This document shows positions 43,251-55,500 of a DNA stretch of 64,000 bases, one piece after another. Positions within the stretch are counted from its first letter, which is position 1, and each line of letters opens with the position of its first letter. A model generated the notes under the pieces. That model did not search any database. It was not told the origin of the DNA and worked only from the letters and a program-made list of their open reading frames with translations. This DNA comes from Isoetes taiwanensis. Lineage: Eukaryota > Streptophyta > Lycopodiopsida > Isoetales > Isoetaceae. The DNA lies in NCBI GenBank assembly GCA_021234155.1, contig JAJEKV010000889.1:1-64000 (forward strand). Reading direction: 5' to 3'. Made by a program: the position numbers and the translations under genes.

Positions 43251-43889
43251 GAACAACTCGCTTGCGAGGCCATCAAAGTCTGCCGCCTTCCCATTAGCAG
43301 TCTTTGCGGCGATGGACCATTGCGGAGGAACATCCGTCCGTGTTCGAGATCATAAAGCTGTTGCAGGTACTACTCCCAGCTGTAGCGATGTTCCACATTA
43401 AGTACATCGGCCTCTGAGTACCCTACGCCCGAGAAAGCTCACCGGTGAAGCGTCCGATAGGCGAATATTTCTCCACTGGTGCCTTGCGGTACCTTGCCTT
43501 GTTTGAGGAGAGCCGCGGACGCGGTAGGTGGCTGGCTTCCCTGGTCCTGATCCCGCGATGAGGCCGGTATTGCATTTCGCGTTCCTTACACCGACATCAA
43601 ACCATCATTGCAGCGGGAAGGTTGCGGTCGATCTCCCGGCATGGGGGAGGTCTCCCCAAAACATAAATGCGCCCACGCTGCGAGGAACTCAACCAGCTGG
43701 TCGGTTTTGCTGCTCCGGCGTGTGGGCTGGCTGTCCGGGGGGCTTACGCGGCATGTCAGCGTAACCCTCCGCTTTGCTCATAATCCAAAGCGCAACGAGG
43801 GCGGCGAATGCGCTAGAGGGGCCATAGCTGGCCCGGCGAGGCCGACTTCACATGAAGTGGGGAGGTGATCTGGAAATTGACCTCCTCGT

Positions 43890-44640
43890 CCGGCGTCGAT
43901 GCCTTGACGCATGAAAACGGCTGACAAGGTGTACATCCTAATAATGACCACTATGACATAATCCACGACACTAGTTCCGCCCGTGATTGTCTTCCTCGCG
44001 CAAGTGTACCCGTGGGAAGAGGGCCATTGTGGCGGGCCATTGCATATGAGCGGGTCAAAGATACCGCACCGGAGCAATTGTGCGCCAAAGCGGTGACCTG
44101 GTCATCATCGGCGTCGTGTGCAAATTGCCTCGGGCGAGACGCAGAATCGCCGACGTCATCCGCTAGGGGTCCGGCCAAGATGGCTCGTTCCACCTCCGTC
44201 AGCGCATTGAAGTCTCCATGAGCATAACTTTCGCCCATCCATCATATAGATGCGACTGGGGTCCATCTCGTCCACCTTCCGCGGGCAGCGATAGAAGGGA
44301 CTCTCGCATGGGAAAGTAGCAAGCGACTAGGAAGAGAGGATCTCGCCACGGTGGTGCACCGGATCCACAAGTAGCGGTTATGTCGTGGGTCTTCGGAGGG
44401 GAAACCAAATGTGCCAAGGCTACCCGGTAGTAGCGAGGCAGCTTACCGTGCCGCGTCTTCTGTACAACCATTGAACGAAAATCTTTGGTATCACGGCGGA
44501 TCGGGCAGCACGTGGCACAGGTATTCCCATGTCTCCCATAGGAAGATGGGGTCCATGTCCACGGCCCTCTTGAATTGGGGCTATCACCCCTATACGCCAT
44601 GGGAAACCCGGCGGTTCGGACCACCGGAGAGCACAATTCC
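43890..44640 (-). pseudogene. LINE endonuclease domain remnant
   Basis: The minus-strand frame 44636-44199 carries RYYRVALAHL and PLFLVACYFP, matching the beta-strand before the EN core. A shifted frame continues LICNGPPQWPSSHGYTCARK and then GGTSVVDYVIV (about 44030-43950), the C-terminal 'TW....ssviDyvi' block of APE-type endonucleases with its catalytic D; the catalytic His follows the window of clear similarity. This domain nicks the target DNA for reverse transcription in non-LTR elements. Confidence 0.7.
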
Positions 44641-45029
44641 TATTGGAGCAGCGGGGTGACTGCGTTGCATGGGCCGATTCCGGACAAAGGCCCGCTTGGC
44701 GACATTGGCTGGCGGGGGCGAGCCAAGGCTGTAGGGGCAGATTGCGGAGGGGTCGGGCGAAGGTAGCGGGGTATCATTTGGTTGGCCAGATGCGGCTATA
44801 GCATTTGAATGAGATTGTGGGGCGTTCGACCTGGCGAACTCCCTCTGCGTGCCCTCTGGCACGCCTTTAGGTAAAGATCACGGCTCACATGAGGAGGCGT
44901 GCCCTTGATGCACTGTCTGTCAGCGGTATGGCCTCGAACTTCGTGCATCCATAGCAGTGAACACCACTACTGGGTTTGTTGTGGCGTATTTGGACCCTGC
45001 CCGGCTTTGGAGCAGTAACTGGACGGACC

Positions 45030-46340
45030 GAAGCGTCATCGCGTCCAGGATGCGTGTGTGTATCTTCGGGTGAGATTCTCCCGGCTCTTCGGCGGCCACG
45101 AACTACTAGGTTGTAGGCTGCGTCGCTGCGCTCCGCAACTCGGCGTCGGTGGGAACGGCCCTACGGCTACCGGCTTTGGCGGCGATGGCGTGGCGATAGT
45201 GCGGCGGTAGGGCAGCGGTACCCGGCGATTACAGTTGACGCTCGGCGACCCGATTGGCGATCTTGCGGGGTTGTTGGGCTTGCGATGCGGTGTGTCATTT
45301 CTTCTGCGGCCATTTCTCCCAAATGCGGGCTTCGGCTCTTCGCAAGGCTTGGTCTGTCTTCCCATCTCCAGCGTGCGGTGCCGCCATTGTTCATCGCCTG
45401 CGCACGGAGGCCCTTGCCTTGGCGGGCAATGACCGATCGAGCTCCGCATTTCCGATCAGGTGCCAAATCCTTCTCGAAGAATCTCGATCTTTGCACGATT
45501 AACCTCAAAGTGACGCAACCTCGTCTTCGTGGTAGCCTCCTCAACTTCCAACTGGGTGTGGCACATGCGGCGTCGTTACCATGGCATTGGCCTCATCAAC
45601 CTCGATGCTTGGTGAGGCGTGATTACAAAATTGCCATGCGCCCGGTCCCTATCGCTGGCGGTATCAGGGGTATCCATGCGAGCTTTGCGTAATACCGCGA
45701 ACTTTTGCCACGATCTTCGCCTCTCGGAGTGCACCAATGGGATCTTTGTCGACCCCGGTGTTAGCGGGTCTCAAACTGGGTGATCTATTTGTTTAGCTAT
45801 CACCAGCATCTGCGCTTAACCGTGAGATGTGCAGACTCCATCTCGGGTCTCCAGGCCCGCAATGCGAACACTATTAACCTCAGCCCCGGCACGGATGGTG
45901 GCCCAAAGGTTCTGCCAGCGGGAGGGGCCACGTGGGGTGCTGGCGATAACTTTTGGTGCTGCCAGAGGCGGTGGCATTATTGGGCCAGTACGGGCCTCCT
46001 TCTTCATGGAGGATGTCTCTCCCACCCTTACTTATGCGATGCGGGGAGTCGCTTCCTTAGTGGCCCTTCTTGGTTTCCAGGCGGGGCTCGACTGGGGGTC
46101 AGCGGCGGATGTCGAGGTTTGCGGTGGAGTCTTCATGGCTGGAAGCTCACTGCTAGGGGTAGTCAGGACACTGGAGGGCTGCTGCATGGCCATGAGCGGG
46201 GTGTGGCAATCAAGCAAGGTTTAGGCTATGTGAGGGCTTGTCGGTCCCGGCGGGCTAGGCCGAACTCATGGGCTGTAGCCCGAGCTAAACCCAGGCCAAG
46301 GCGGTTAGTTGGGATATGGCAATGTCGAGCCGTCAGCAGA
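45030..46340 (-). pseudogene. LINE ORF1-like coiled-coil region
   Basis: Minus-strand frames upstream of the endonuclease include EEATTKTRLRHFEVNRAKIE (about 45540-45480), a likely coiled coil, flanked by Arg/Pro-rich text. LINE ORF1 proteins are RNA-binding and often start with such a coil. No RRM or zinc knuckle is seen, and several stops interrupt it. The assignment rests mainly on position and strand. Confidence 0.4.
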
Positions 46341-46471
46341 GCCTAGCTCAACATTGTCTTGGCCCGACTTCCAAAAGGCTATAGGGTCTCTGCACATAAA
46401 AGTGCTCGAATCCAATTTGGGGATCCAAAATCATTTGTCGAGCACCTTTTTGGGGGTTTGGGGGTTTTGGG

Positions 46472-46590
46472 GCTAGAGAGAGATTGTAAACCCTAGAGAG
46501 AGAGAGAAAAGGGGCAAATCAAGGGGCTCTATGCAAGGGGCGGTGAGGGCGCTAGAGAGAGAGGTGAGGCGCTAGAGAGAGAGAGTGAGG
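46472..46590 (+). repeat. (AG)n-rich tracts
   Basis: Several AGAGAGAGAG tracts and repeated 'gcgctagagagagag' phrases occur here. On the LINE strand this is a CT-rich leader. Confidence 0.85.
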
Positions 46591-46717
46591 GAGGCTGGGC
46601 CACAAAGGATAAACTATCGTGAGGATATTACTAAAATCAAATTGAACTTATAACACAATTGACATGAAAGTCAATTTTTCTTTGAAATTCTTTGAAATCA
46701 CATTTTGTTTTCCCTAG

Positions 46718-49700
46718 AATGCCCCATTCTATTGCATATAATAGAATGACATTCACTTGGATGGGGGCGCCCTATCTTGCTCTCCTATTTATACGCCTTC
46801 TTCCTCATTTCGAGCCATCGGCATTCTCTTGAGCTCCTTTCTTTTACGCTCATTTTTGGCTCCACAAGATTCCCTCCTTGCACTCACATCTAGAAATCAA
46901 TCTTTTAAAAAAGGTATGCATTTGATTGTTAGCGGTTTGGTTTATTTTTGTTTTTGGTCCGTTTGCATCCTCTCCTTGTCTTGTTCTTGTTTCCGGTGGC
47001 GTTGTGCTCTAGCTTACGGGATGGAACCGTGGTTGTGGATGAGGTTAGTTTTTTTCCTTATTTGATTTTCGTTTTGCGTGTTTGTGATGGAGTCGTGATT
47101 GTGGATGAGGTTAGTTTTTCTATCTCCAATTTCTTTTTGCAAGTAGCTACCTCTTGGTTTATGATGAGTCATGGTTTATGAATCGATACCTTGTCGACCT
47201 TCAGCTGGGTTTGGCTTACGTTGTGGAGCTCCCGCCGGCGGATTTCATAAATCGGTTCCGGTTTCGGATGGGCGGATCGCGGTTCCATGCTCTCTTTGTT
47301 CAGTTTTTTCAGATCTGCTCCTCTGCGGGTTTTGCATATGGGCTAGCCACCTAATTCCTAATTGGAACCCACTTCTAAGCCTGCCCATCTTTGCATCAAG
47401 CCCAAAAATCTGTTTATCTTATGGTTATGGCGGGGAGCTCTGTTGGGTCACTCCGACAAAAAAGCGTCTCTTGAGTTGTGATAAAGATAGAGATCCGTCC
47501 AGGCGATGGTTGGCTAAACCGGCTGGTTTACGCTCATCGAGGACCGGATCGACTTTTCTTATGCTAGATGGATCCCCTTTTGGCCCGATCTCTTGGCTTC
47601 TAGCTTCGGTCTCGGAGGGTTTCTTTTCTATCTGGATTTTTCGATCAAATCTGTTTGGGTTCTTGGCCTTCTATTCGGTAGCGGATCCTTATGTGTGCGT
47701 AGATTGGGTGGATCGGTCGATTAGGCGTGTCGGCATCCCACGAGACAATTACGCACGATTCGCAACCGCCTCGCCCGCCTCTGCCCGGCGGTGGATTTTT
47801 CGGGGATACGGGTCATGGTTTCCCATGGCCCCTTAGGCTGGGGATACGGGTCCTCGCTTTCCTTTGATAATTTATTGTATTGGTTCTATAGCTTTGCTTT
47901 GCATTTTTTGTTTTTAAGCTTTCCGACATCCGCATTCCCGGTGTGTGCTCCTTTGATTTTTGTCATCCTTGTTCCTACTTAATGTTGGCGGTTACGTGGA
48001 AACTATGTTTATAATTTTGATTTCCAAATTGAGTTGCCTTAATCTTGGATAAACTACCTTGTCTATCTATTGGAAGGTTGGTGGCGATAAAGTAGGAGTC
48101 ATTATAAGACATATGCCTTGAGCGTTTAATGCTCCAAGATCAGTTCCCTGTGGACCTTCGTATGCACATGCTTCTACATAACACCAACACATCTCGTTGT
48201 TTTTTGCAATGGTCTTACTTTGGCTTACTCTTTCTACATTTGCCTAGATTTCTTTTTTTGCGGGGTTCACAATTGTTTTGCTGACTAGTCACGAGGGTTT
48301 TGTGTTGGGCACCACGAATCAATTCGCCTTTTATTCGACATGTATCGTTTCTGTGGTTGTATCCAGGCCGAGCGAGAACCTAGCTTTGATCCCGATCCTC
48401 TGGGCAAGGCCTAGATTGGTGCACAGGGTCTGGCGGAATCCTACTTTAATATCATTGGAGTTTTTGCGTCAACATGTGAGATTGTGGCCTATTGGTAAGG
48501 TCTCTCTTTTCTAGTTTCCAGAGATGGGATCCTGGATCCCACTAGCAAGGTACGTTTTTTGCATCTTTTGTGTTTAAACATTTCCATCTATTTATTTTGC
48601 CGAGGGGATATATTTGTATTTTTGGCGTCAAAACATGTCCAATTTTAGCATTTTTGCGTCTAAACTTTTCATCTATTAATTTTTGCTAAAAAGATGTGTC
48701 GATTTTTTGTGCCTCCTCATATTGTTGATTTTCACATTTCACTTTCAATTTTTAAGCTTTTGACACATGTAGAGTTCCATTTTTTTCGTGATATTCTTTT
48801 GATGCATGTAAGTTCAGTTTCTATTGTTGGTTTAAAAAGACATGCGAAGTTCCGTTGTTTAATTTAAGCTTCCCTCTGCTTGTATTAGCATGTTGTTCTT
48901 GCAGGCTTGCATCCATTGGGCATATAGTGGTTTCTATCGACTATCTAGTTTATTACTTGACTATTCCTTAGTTTTCCATCTTTTCAGATCTATGATAGCA
49001 TCGATCATCTGTTTTGTCCTTGGTATTTTGTTAACCTCTTTTCCGCAGGGCTATGGGTCCCCTATGATTGCTGATTTTTACGATTCGTGGTTCGTCGGTT
49101 CGTTAGGGGTGATTCTTTTTCTCTCTATTCTATTCGTCTTGTAAGTTTTTTTCTTTTGGTATTCTCTATGCTTGCACTATTTCTTTTACCACATGTTTTC
49201 CATTACAAGATATTTCATGAATATTTTGTATGGTCCTTCTTCGTTATTCAATTTTTTCTCCGACTTTGAGACATTACATTGCTTACGGTACCATTGCTTT
49301 TTTTTCCCATTTTTTCTTTCTGGTCATGGTTTTCAATTTTAATGACCTTTTTTCCTTTTTGTGTTGTGTGGATTCTTTGTTTTTCAGTCAAAATTAGTTA
49401 TATTTTGCGGGTATGGTCCATTTAATGGCTTTTTGCTCCTCGAATTTGTTGGATTATTAGCACCGACTTTGCTATTTGTCCCCTTAGATTTATTTGTCGC
49501 GAGTTCTCTTGTTTCGGCCTTTGTTTCATTCCAACCTCTTTTCAATTTGCCCACGTTCTTTTTGTCCTGAATTATTCCATTTTTACTTCCACGACATGGC
49601 TTTGTCCAAGGTTGTCATTTGCTCTTTTTTATTCTTGGATTGCCCTTTGTCCGCTTATTCCCTCACTTAGGTCTTGCTTATTCTTGGTCACCCTATTGTT

Positions 49701-52308
49701 CAACTTCCTTCCTTTCTTACGGTTTGTTAATTTCTTTTACACCATTTTTACATTATTTATATGCTCATTAACTCTATTCACGATCTCGTTTCCCATACTC
49801 ATTCGATTTTTTTCTCCTTAGATTCTTAGGTGTTCGATTTATATGGTTCGATGTTACATTAATACGAGCATTAGTATTGCATCTAATTTTGTTCCTTTTT
49901 TGTCCAACTACCTTATTTCATGTTGGTTCATCTTTTCGTCGCATTGTCTAGTCTCATTGATCACCTTGAACACTTTGCTTGTCGTTTCATTTGGTGACTT
50001 TGTTGTTTTCATATCCTCTTGTCGTTGTGATATTAAGTTGAATTTATGCGATGTCGACTCATTGTCCCATTACTCACGATGGCTTTCTGCTTTCCGTTTG
50101 ATATATTTCCTAGTTTTGATCCGATTCTTTTTTTCTTCTTAGATCTCGAGTTGGCTCCTTTTATTTGTTTTTATATATTAACTTCCCATTGCCTCTTTTT
50201 TCTTATTTGTTTTTTTCTGCATGTCTCATTTGTCCACTCTTGTTAATTTATTTTTTCTCTTGTTTTCCACATATTTTTAGTTCCTTTCTTGTTCTTTTTT
50301 ATAGGTTCTTGTTTGTATTTCCTTTGTCGAGTTAATCTTAGATTCTCATTTAGTGCTTTTTTTTTATTTTTGTTTTTTTTGTTTTACTTCAATTTTTGTT
50401 TACTTAGCTCTTTGGATTTTTATAAGTGTCTCTTTTAGCCTTTTAAGTTCATTTTTTAGGCATTTTTTCTATGTACCCCCCTTTGCTCCATATATTCATC
50501 AAGATCCTTTTCTAGTTCACTCTCCTTCATTTTTATTCTTTAACCTCTTAAATCGCCTTGGGTCCTTTCTTGATTTACCTAGTGAGAGGGTTGTGATTTG
50601 TCCATTCAATTTAGTTTAACGTCTTGAAACGACTTGGTTCATTTTGCTCCTATTTTTTTTTGTGCGGCCCTATTTGTATTTGGCCTTGTGTTGGACTAAC
50701 ACTTTGCATTGCATATATTGTACATGTCGATTTCGGATTCCATGCCCTTATATTTTCACATGTGGTTCTACTAGTTTATCTTGTCTATCGGTTTGTTAGA
50801 TAGTTCTATTTACACATTACCTTAGGTTGTTCCGCTTTTAATGTTTTGGTTGCGATTGTTTTCATTGCTCCATTTTGTCATTGTACCTCTTTTTTTTTGG
50901 TTATATGTTTTCCATAAGTATCAATTTTTCTTTTGTTTCCTTTACATGCTCCATTTGTCGTAGCTATTTGGTTAGGTCACATTTGCTCTATTGGATGCTC
51001 CTATTTATGCCCAGTGCCGCGTTGTTTCATTAGTCTCCCTTTGTTTGCCCCATTGGCTTTTGTCAATTCTTGGTGTTGCGAAACCTTAGATCATATTATC
51101 CCATTTTGTCGCTTGTTCCTTTTCGGTTTTGCTCTGCTTGGCCATATTGCGCCATAGGTCTTTTGTTCTCGCGTTTATTGCATTGATCCTGTTCCACATG
51201 CATACCTCTTATCCTATTAGTTTGGTGTTAATAGTCTTGCATTCAATTATTCAGTTTTAGTCCATGTTCTCACGTTGGTTCAATTTTATTCCATGGGGCC
51301 CTTTCTTGACTCATTTTCTCCTCCGATTATCCGATCCACGGTTTTTATTTCTCTCTCTTGCTCTTTTCTCCGAAGTTTTGAGTCTATGTATTTCCTTCTT
51401 ATTTTTTCTCTTCTATTGCCGTGAGTTATATTTGTTCTTTAGCTCGCTTTGCCTATTTGGACTCCATTAATCTTCTTTTACTCACTCATTCATGTCTCAT
51501 TTCGTGCCTTTGGACCGTTACCTTCGCCTCATTTCTTTTCCTCTCATTATTTCCCTTGTTTTGCCTTTAGCGTCGTTTTATGATGTCTTTTCTTGTTTTG
51601 GAATCTCTCTTCGCATCATGTTGTTGTCTCCGGATGTGCCTTGTTATTGTCAAGTTTGTTGATCTCCATTTCTTTGATCTAGTTTGTCTTTTTAATGGTT
51701 GTCGCGTCTCCTTGTTCTTTTTCTCGGTTGTCCATTTTTCTCCACCATCCCGGCTTTGTTTGAATATGTCATTGTTAGATCTCTTCCCTTGTCAGATATT
51801 CTCTTTGACCAGATTATCTCCTTTGTGTAGTGCCTTTTTTTGCTTTTACTTTAATTGGCCTCTTCTTTCCACTTGTCGGCCTTACTTCATTCATCCCATC
51901 GACTCCTTTTGTTTCCCAGTCCATTATGTTTGTCGCGTGTTACCTCCTTTTTTTTTTTTATCTTTGGGCTTACTTGCACCTTTGTATTACAGCTAGTCCT
52001 CACAGGTTACATATTTCTACCTTTACTATGTCTCCTCTTGCTTCGTCTTACTTCTCTTTCTCTGTTGGCATCCATATATCATGCTTTGTGCCTCTGCGTT
52101 GATTATCAGTTACTCTATCCCCCTTTGCTTCAAGTTTCTTTGTTTGCCTCCTTTGTAGTTAACGATCTTTTCCAATCGTCTCTTACGCCAATTTCTTCAT
52201 GCGTTTGCGCTTTTGGGCCGGTTTTCCTTGTCATCTTGGTTTGATCTATTCTTTTTGAGGTTGATTCCTCTTCTATGGCCAACTACTTGTTTCATAGGAC
52301 CCATCCTA
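46718..52308 (+). repeat. tandem unit A (5.6 kb), LTR-like, T-rich interior
   Basis: Unit A starts AATGCCCCATTCTATTGCA and has a promoter-like 'cctatttatacgccttcttc' (about 46784-46803) shared with unit B at about 52378-52398. It ends 'actacttgtttcataggac', then 'ccatcctagg', also shared with the end of unit B. Between about 48000 and 52250 the plus strand is strikingly rich in T and CT, with many frames of Phe/Leu/Ser text that are composition artefacts rather than genes. No domain is recognised. A long LTR (Ogre-type LTRs reach several kb) or a large non-autonomous element are both possible. Confidence 0.5.
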
Positions 52309-52310
52309 GG

Positions 52311-53568
52311 AATGCCCGATTCTATTGCAATAGCAATAGAATCGACATTCCTGGATGGGGGGGCATATCTTAACTCTCCTATTTATACGCCTTCTTCCTC
52401 ATTTCCGCCCATCGTTCTCTTGAAACTCCTTTCTTTTTCCGCTCATTTTTTTGCTCCACAAGATTCCGCCCCCGTCTCCCACGATATATTTGAGCTTGTT
52501 TCGTTTTCTTCACCCTACTTCTCGTTTTCATATTTCGTTCCTTTGTTAAAGTTGCTCCCTTTTTTTTTTAGTCTATATGTCATCTAATCTTCTTTACTTC
52601 TCGAGTCACCTTATAGCCCTGATATCCTCCATGCCTCCTTTCTATCTTTTTTGGAAGTGCATATGTTCTTATTTTTTCATGTTTCCGGTGTGGCTCGTAA
52701 GCCTCACGAGGACTTTCTTATCATTTTGTTTCTTTCTCAAGCGTGATTATGGCCTTGAGATATGATTTCTTATTTATTTTTCTTGGCGTGGCGAGTATTT
52801 TATTTATTCATTCATGTTTTCTCGGTGTGGCGTTGTAGCCTCTCGGTCAATATTTTATTCATATTTTTCTCGGGGCGTGGCGTTGTTGCCTCAGAATCAT
52901 ATTCTTGGTTTTCTACCGTGGCGTTGTAGCCTCCGGCGGCACTAATCGGTTGTTTTTTCGCGATGGTCATTAAGCGGATGGTTCACGATTAATTAATTTT
53001 GTTGTTTCTTTCTCGGCGCCTGGAGCCTCCAGAAGTCGTCTTGCCTATGGCATTTAACTCTTTGTGGGTTATTTTTCTTTCGACCTTGATTACTGTGAGT
53101 TGTTTTGGGTCTTATGGTTTGCCATGTCGTGGGGGTCGTTCTTTCGGCGTGGCCTGGAGCCTCAGGAGTCTTCTTGCCTATGGCATCCTAACTCGTGTGG
53201 GTTATTTTTCTTTCAGCCTTGATTACGTAGGATTGTTTAAGGCTTTGTGGTTTATACATAGTGCGTGGAATTCGTGCTTCAACTATTTGCTTGGGTTTCC
53301 TCAAAACCTAACTTCTTCTTCCGTTGAGGAGTCGATCAGGGTCTTCTCAACTTTGCATCAACCAAGTGGCGGATTAAACCATTTTTTTTTATGTTGTACT
53401 CTTGGTTTTCATTATGCTCTCGATGATTGTCTAGTTTCGGAGCATTTATAGTTCATATTTCCAAATTTATCTATCCCTAGTGAGGGATCCATTTGTACTC
53501 AATGTTTTACAAAGCTCAATGAGAACACCACTTGCCGCCAACTACTTGTTTCATAGGACCCATCCTAG
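52311..53568 (+). repeat. tandem unit B (1.26 kb), short version of unit A
   Basis: Starts AATGCCCGATTCTATTGCAA and shares about 180 bp with the start of unit A (hairpin 'gattctattgca..tgcaatagaatc'-like, promoter-like box, 'gctccacaagattcc'). It ends with the same 'actacttgtttcataggacccatcctag' text split as 'actacttgtttcatagga' and 'cccatcctag'. After it, 'aatgttatctta' begins like another unit and then diverges. The middle carries its own GTGGCGTTGTAGCCTC mini-repeats. Confidence 0.6.
52680..53235 (+). repeat. short tandem repeats 'GTGGCGTTGTAGCCTC' and a 134-bp doublet
   Basis: Four or five variants of 'tttctcggYGTGGCGTTGTAG' occur from about 52785 to 52935. Then two copies of a unit of about 134 bp (53006-53100 and 53140-53235) share 'ctggagcctc', 'cttgcctatggcat' and 'gtgggttatttttctttc'. 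Confidence 0.75.
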
Positions 53569-53989
53569 AATGTTATCTTAGGGTGGAATCACAAATATCC
53601 CCCGCGATCTTCTTGAGTCAATGTGGCATATGAGCATTGAGAAAGCTCAGATTAGTTTTCTTCAACTCTAAAACAGACTAAGATCGTTTAGGCTTCATTG
53701 AGTTTTGATTCATGCCCAAACCAAAATCGTCGTTGTTTCATGCTAGAAAACAGTTTGAATGTCTATTTTTGCCATTTTTCTTATATACTGGTGCTATCGA
53801 CTGATAATAAACACTTGGGCATGGCCAAACTCATTAATACAGGTTCCAATCAATTTCTTAGGCATGTTCGGTGGTCAAGCTCAAAGATTCGGGTGATGAG
53901 TTTGAGTCTTGTCTCCTTTTCGGTTTTCTCTCTATTGCGAGAGCTCATGTATTTTCATCATTGATATCAAGGAAGCTTATCATCTTTCT

Positions 53990-54320
53990 CTCATTTGTTA
54001 TTTCTCTTCTTTTTCTTCTCTTTTCGACCAAATCCCGCGTGACATAGTCCCCGGACTCTCTGTTAGATCCACGGGTCCTCCACGGAGAGGGCTGTCTTCG
54101 GGAGTTCGAACCCGGACCCCAAACAACATGTCCCATTGCCGGGTGCGATTTTCTCCTACTTTCTTACGTAAGCCATATGCGTGGTAATTTCCGCCCGGAA
54201 GAACTCCTTTCTCGAGGCGGCATCTCGCTTGGGCGCCATCGGCGTCGGAGCTGATTGCGACATGTATGGATCGCTTATGACATAGAGGGAGGCCATCTTG
54301 GTCTAGGGGCTCGGTCGCGC
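53990..54320 (-). mobile_element. possible SINE-like copy related to 41500-41850
   Basis: On the minus strand GGTTCGAACTC (about 54095-54107) is a B-box match, followed by CTCCGTGGAGG and GGATCT as in the copy at 41.5-41.85 kb. The 3' side ends in an A/G-rich tail (about 54000-54025). Its upstream half overlaps the primer-binding-site-like sequence at 54229, so one of the two readings may be coincidental. Confidence 0.3.
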
Positions 54321-55500
54321 CACCCACCCTCGTGTCGGTCTCGTCCCGGTTCCCGCCCCAAAGCGTGCAAACATTGCTCCCAACCTCGGTCCCCTCATCA
54401 CTATCGGGAGCCTTATCGGCTCAACCTTCTCCAGCCGTACTTTCCACCCACGAACATGCCTACATCCATCATTCTTCGGGCCATCGCCTCTTCGCCCGCC
54501 AACCATCATCTCCCCGGGTGGGCACGGCTATCCACATGTCTCCTTTGCGCCTACCGGGAATATCTTTTCCCACGTTTCCCCTTTGCTCTTCACGTTTACA
54601 ACCTTACGGATCTCAAAACCAATGCTCGGCTGCCGGTTTCTCAACCAGCGATCACCCCTTCATCGAGGTCGAGTCGGGGCACAATGCCACATCCACCTCA
54701 ACCTCAATATCCTCACTATCTTTGATTTCTGTCCAGCCCGGCACTTTCACATCTACCTTTCGGACTCTGGCCCGACTTATCCCACCTTTGGCAACCACGA
54801 AAGGCAAACCGTTAGACCAAAGTGCTCGGGCCCACATGGAAGAATTTGAGGCTCTATTTTGTCCTAAATGGTCGCAGCGCAACCTCAACTGAAATTCCAC
54901 ATCTTTTCCACCACCAACTGCGTGGCTCTCCTCATCAATGGCTCATGTCCAACAAAAGCCATTGGAAACAAACTGGTCGAAATGCGCCTTTGCTTTTTCT
55001 CTCTCATTCACGGGACCACGGATGATGATCAACTTCATCTCAAGCAACTCAATGAACTTCAACAAGAGCCCGCAGTGCGCGGGATTTTCGCGGATCGACT
55101 TCACATTACGCTAAGTAAGCTCAAGGAGTACCCTACGAGGCAGTTTTGGTGCGGTTTCTCCAAGGACTTCCTCACGCTATTCGACTCATGGTGAATACTG
55201 CGTCCAAAACTTTGGGCGAGGCTATCGTGCTGTCAATCACTCAGTCAATGTTTCCTCCGTGGCTCTTCAAGAGCTCCGTTCATTCCACCCGTCATGGTTC
55301 CACAAGCGGTACATTCAGCCTCAACTGCGCTAATCCGCGGTAGCGATCAAATCGGTGCCATATTTTGCAAATATCAAGGCCATTTGGCCAATGAGTGCAA
55401 CTCCACCAATGGCCCGCCTCATTGCAAGCGATGCAACATGTGCAATCATGCCGCGGAAGAGTGCACTCGCACTCATCCCACACCGTTCGCAACAAAATGG
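54290..55500 (+). pseudogene. gag of the Athila/Tat-type element with zinc knuckle
   Basis: A Pro/Ser-rich N-terminus (54332 onward) leads to a capsid-like part: DDDQLHLKQLNELQQEPAVR, then in other frames GLPHAIRLMVNTASKTLGEA (about 55160-55220). A knuckle follows: ICKYQGHLANECNSTNGPPH, then CKRCNMCNHAAEECT (about 55360-55470), two C-x2-C-x4-H-x4-C-like units. Capsid plus knuckle packages the element RNA. Several frame changes are present. Confidence 0.75.

Larger units (their letters stand above)
41850..46600 (-). mobile_element. degenerate LINE (non-LTR retrotransposon)
   Basis: GC-rich block on the minus strand with the order 5' (CT)n leader, coiled-coil ORF1-like region, endonuclease, reverse transcriptase and a C-terminal His/Cys remnant (VVEDESHAFPSYPN, about 41930-41890). 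All frames are broken. Base composition is clearly more GC-rich than both flanks, so the block stands out as foreign to its site. The clade is undetermined. Confidence 0.75.

Noticed and set aside
42700-46340. Plus-strand frames in the GC-rich LINE block as genes
   Set aside because: They are antisense shadows. The minus strand carries clear RT and endonuclease motifs over the same interval.
48890-52600. Many Phe/Leu/Ser-rich frames that resemble membrane proteins
   Set aside because: They are explained by T-rich composition of the strand. No conserved motif appears, and neighbouring frames read equally hydrophobic.
54090-54120. A tRNA gene around the sequence GTTCGAACCCGG
   Set aside because: Only a T-arm-like B box is present. 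No acceptor, D or anticodon stems fold around it on either strand.
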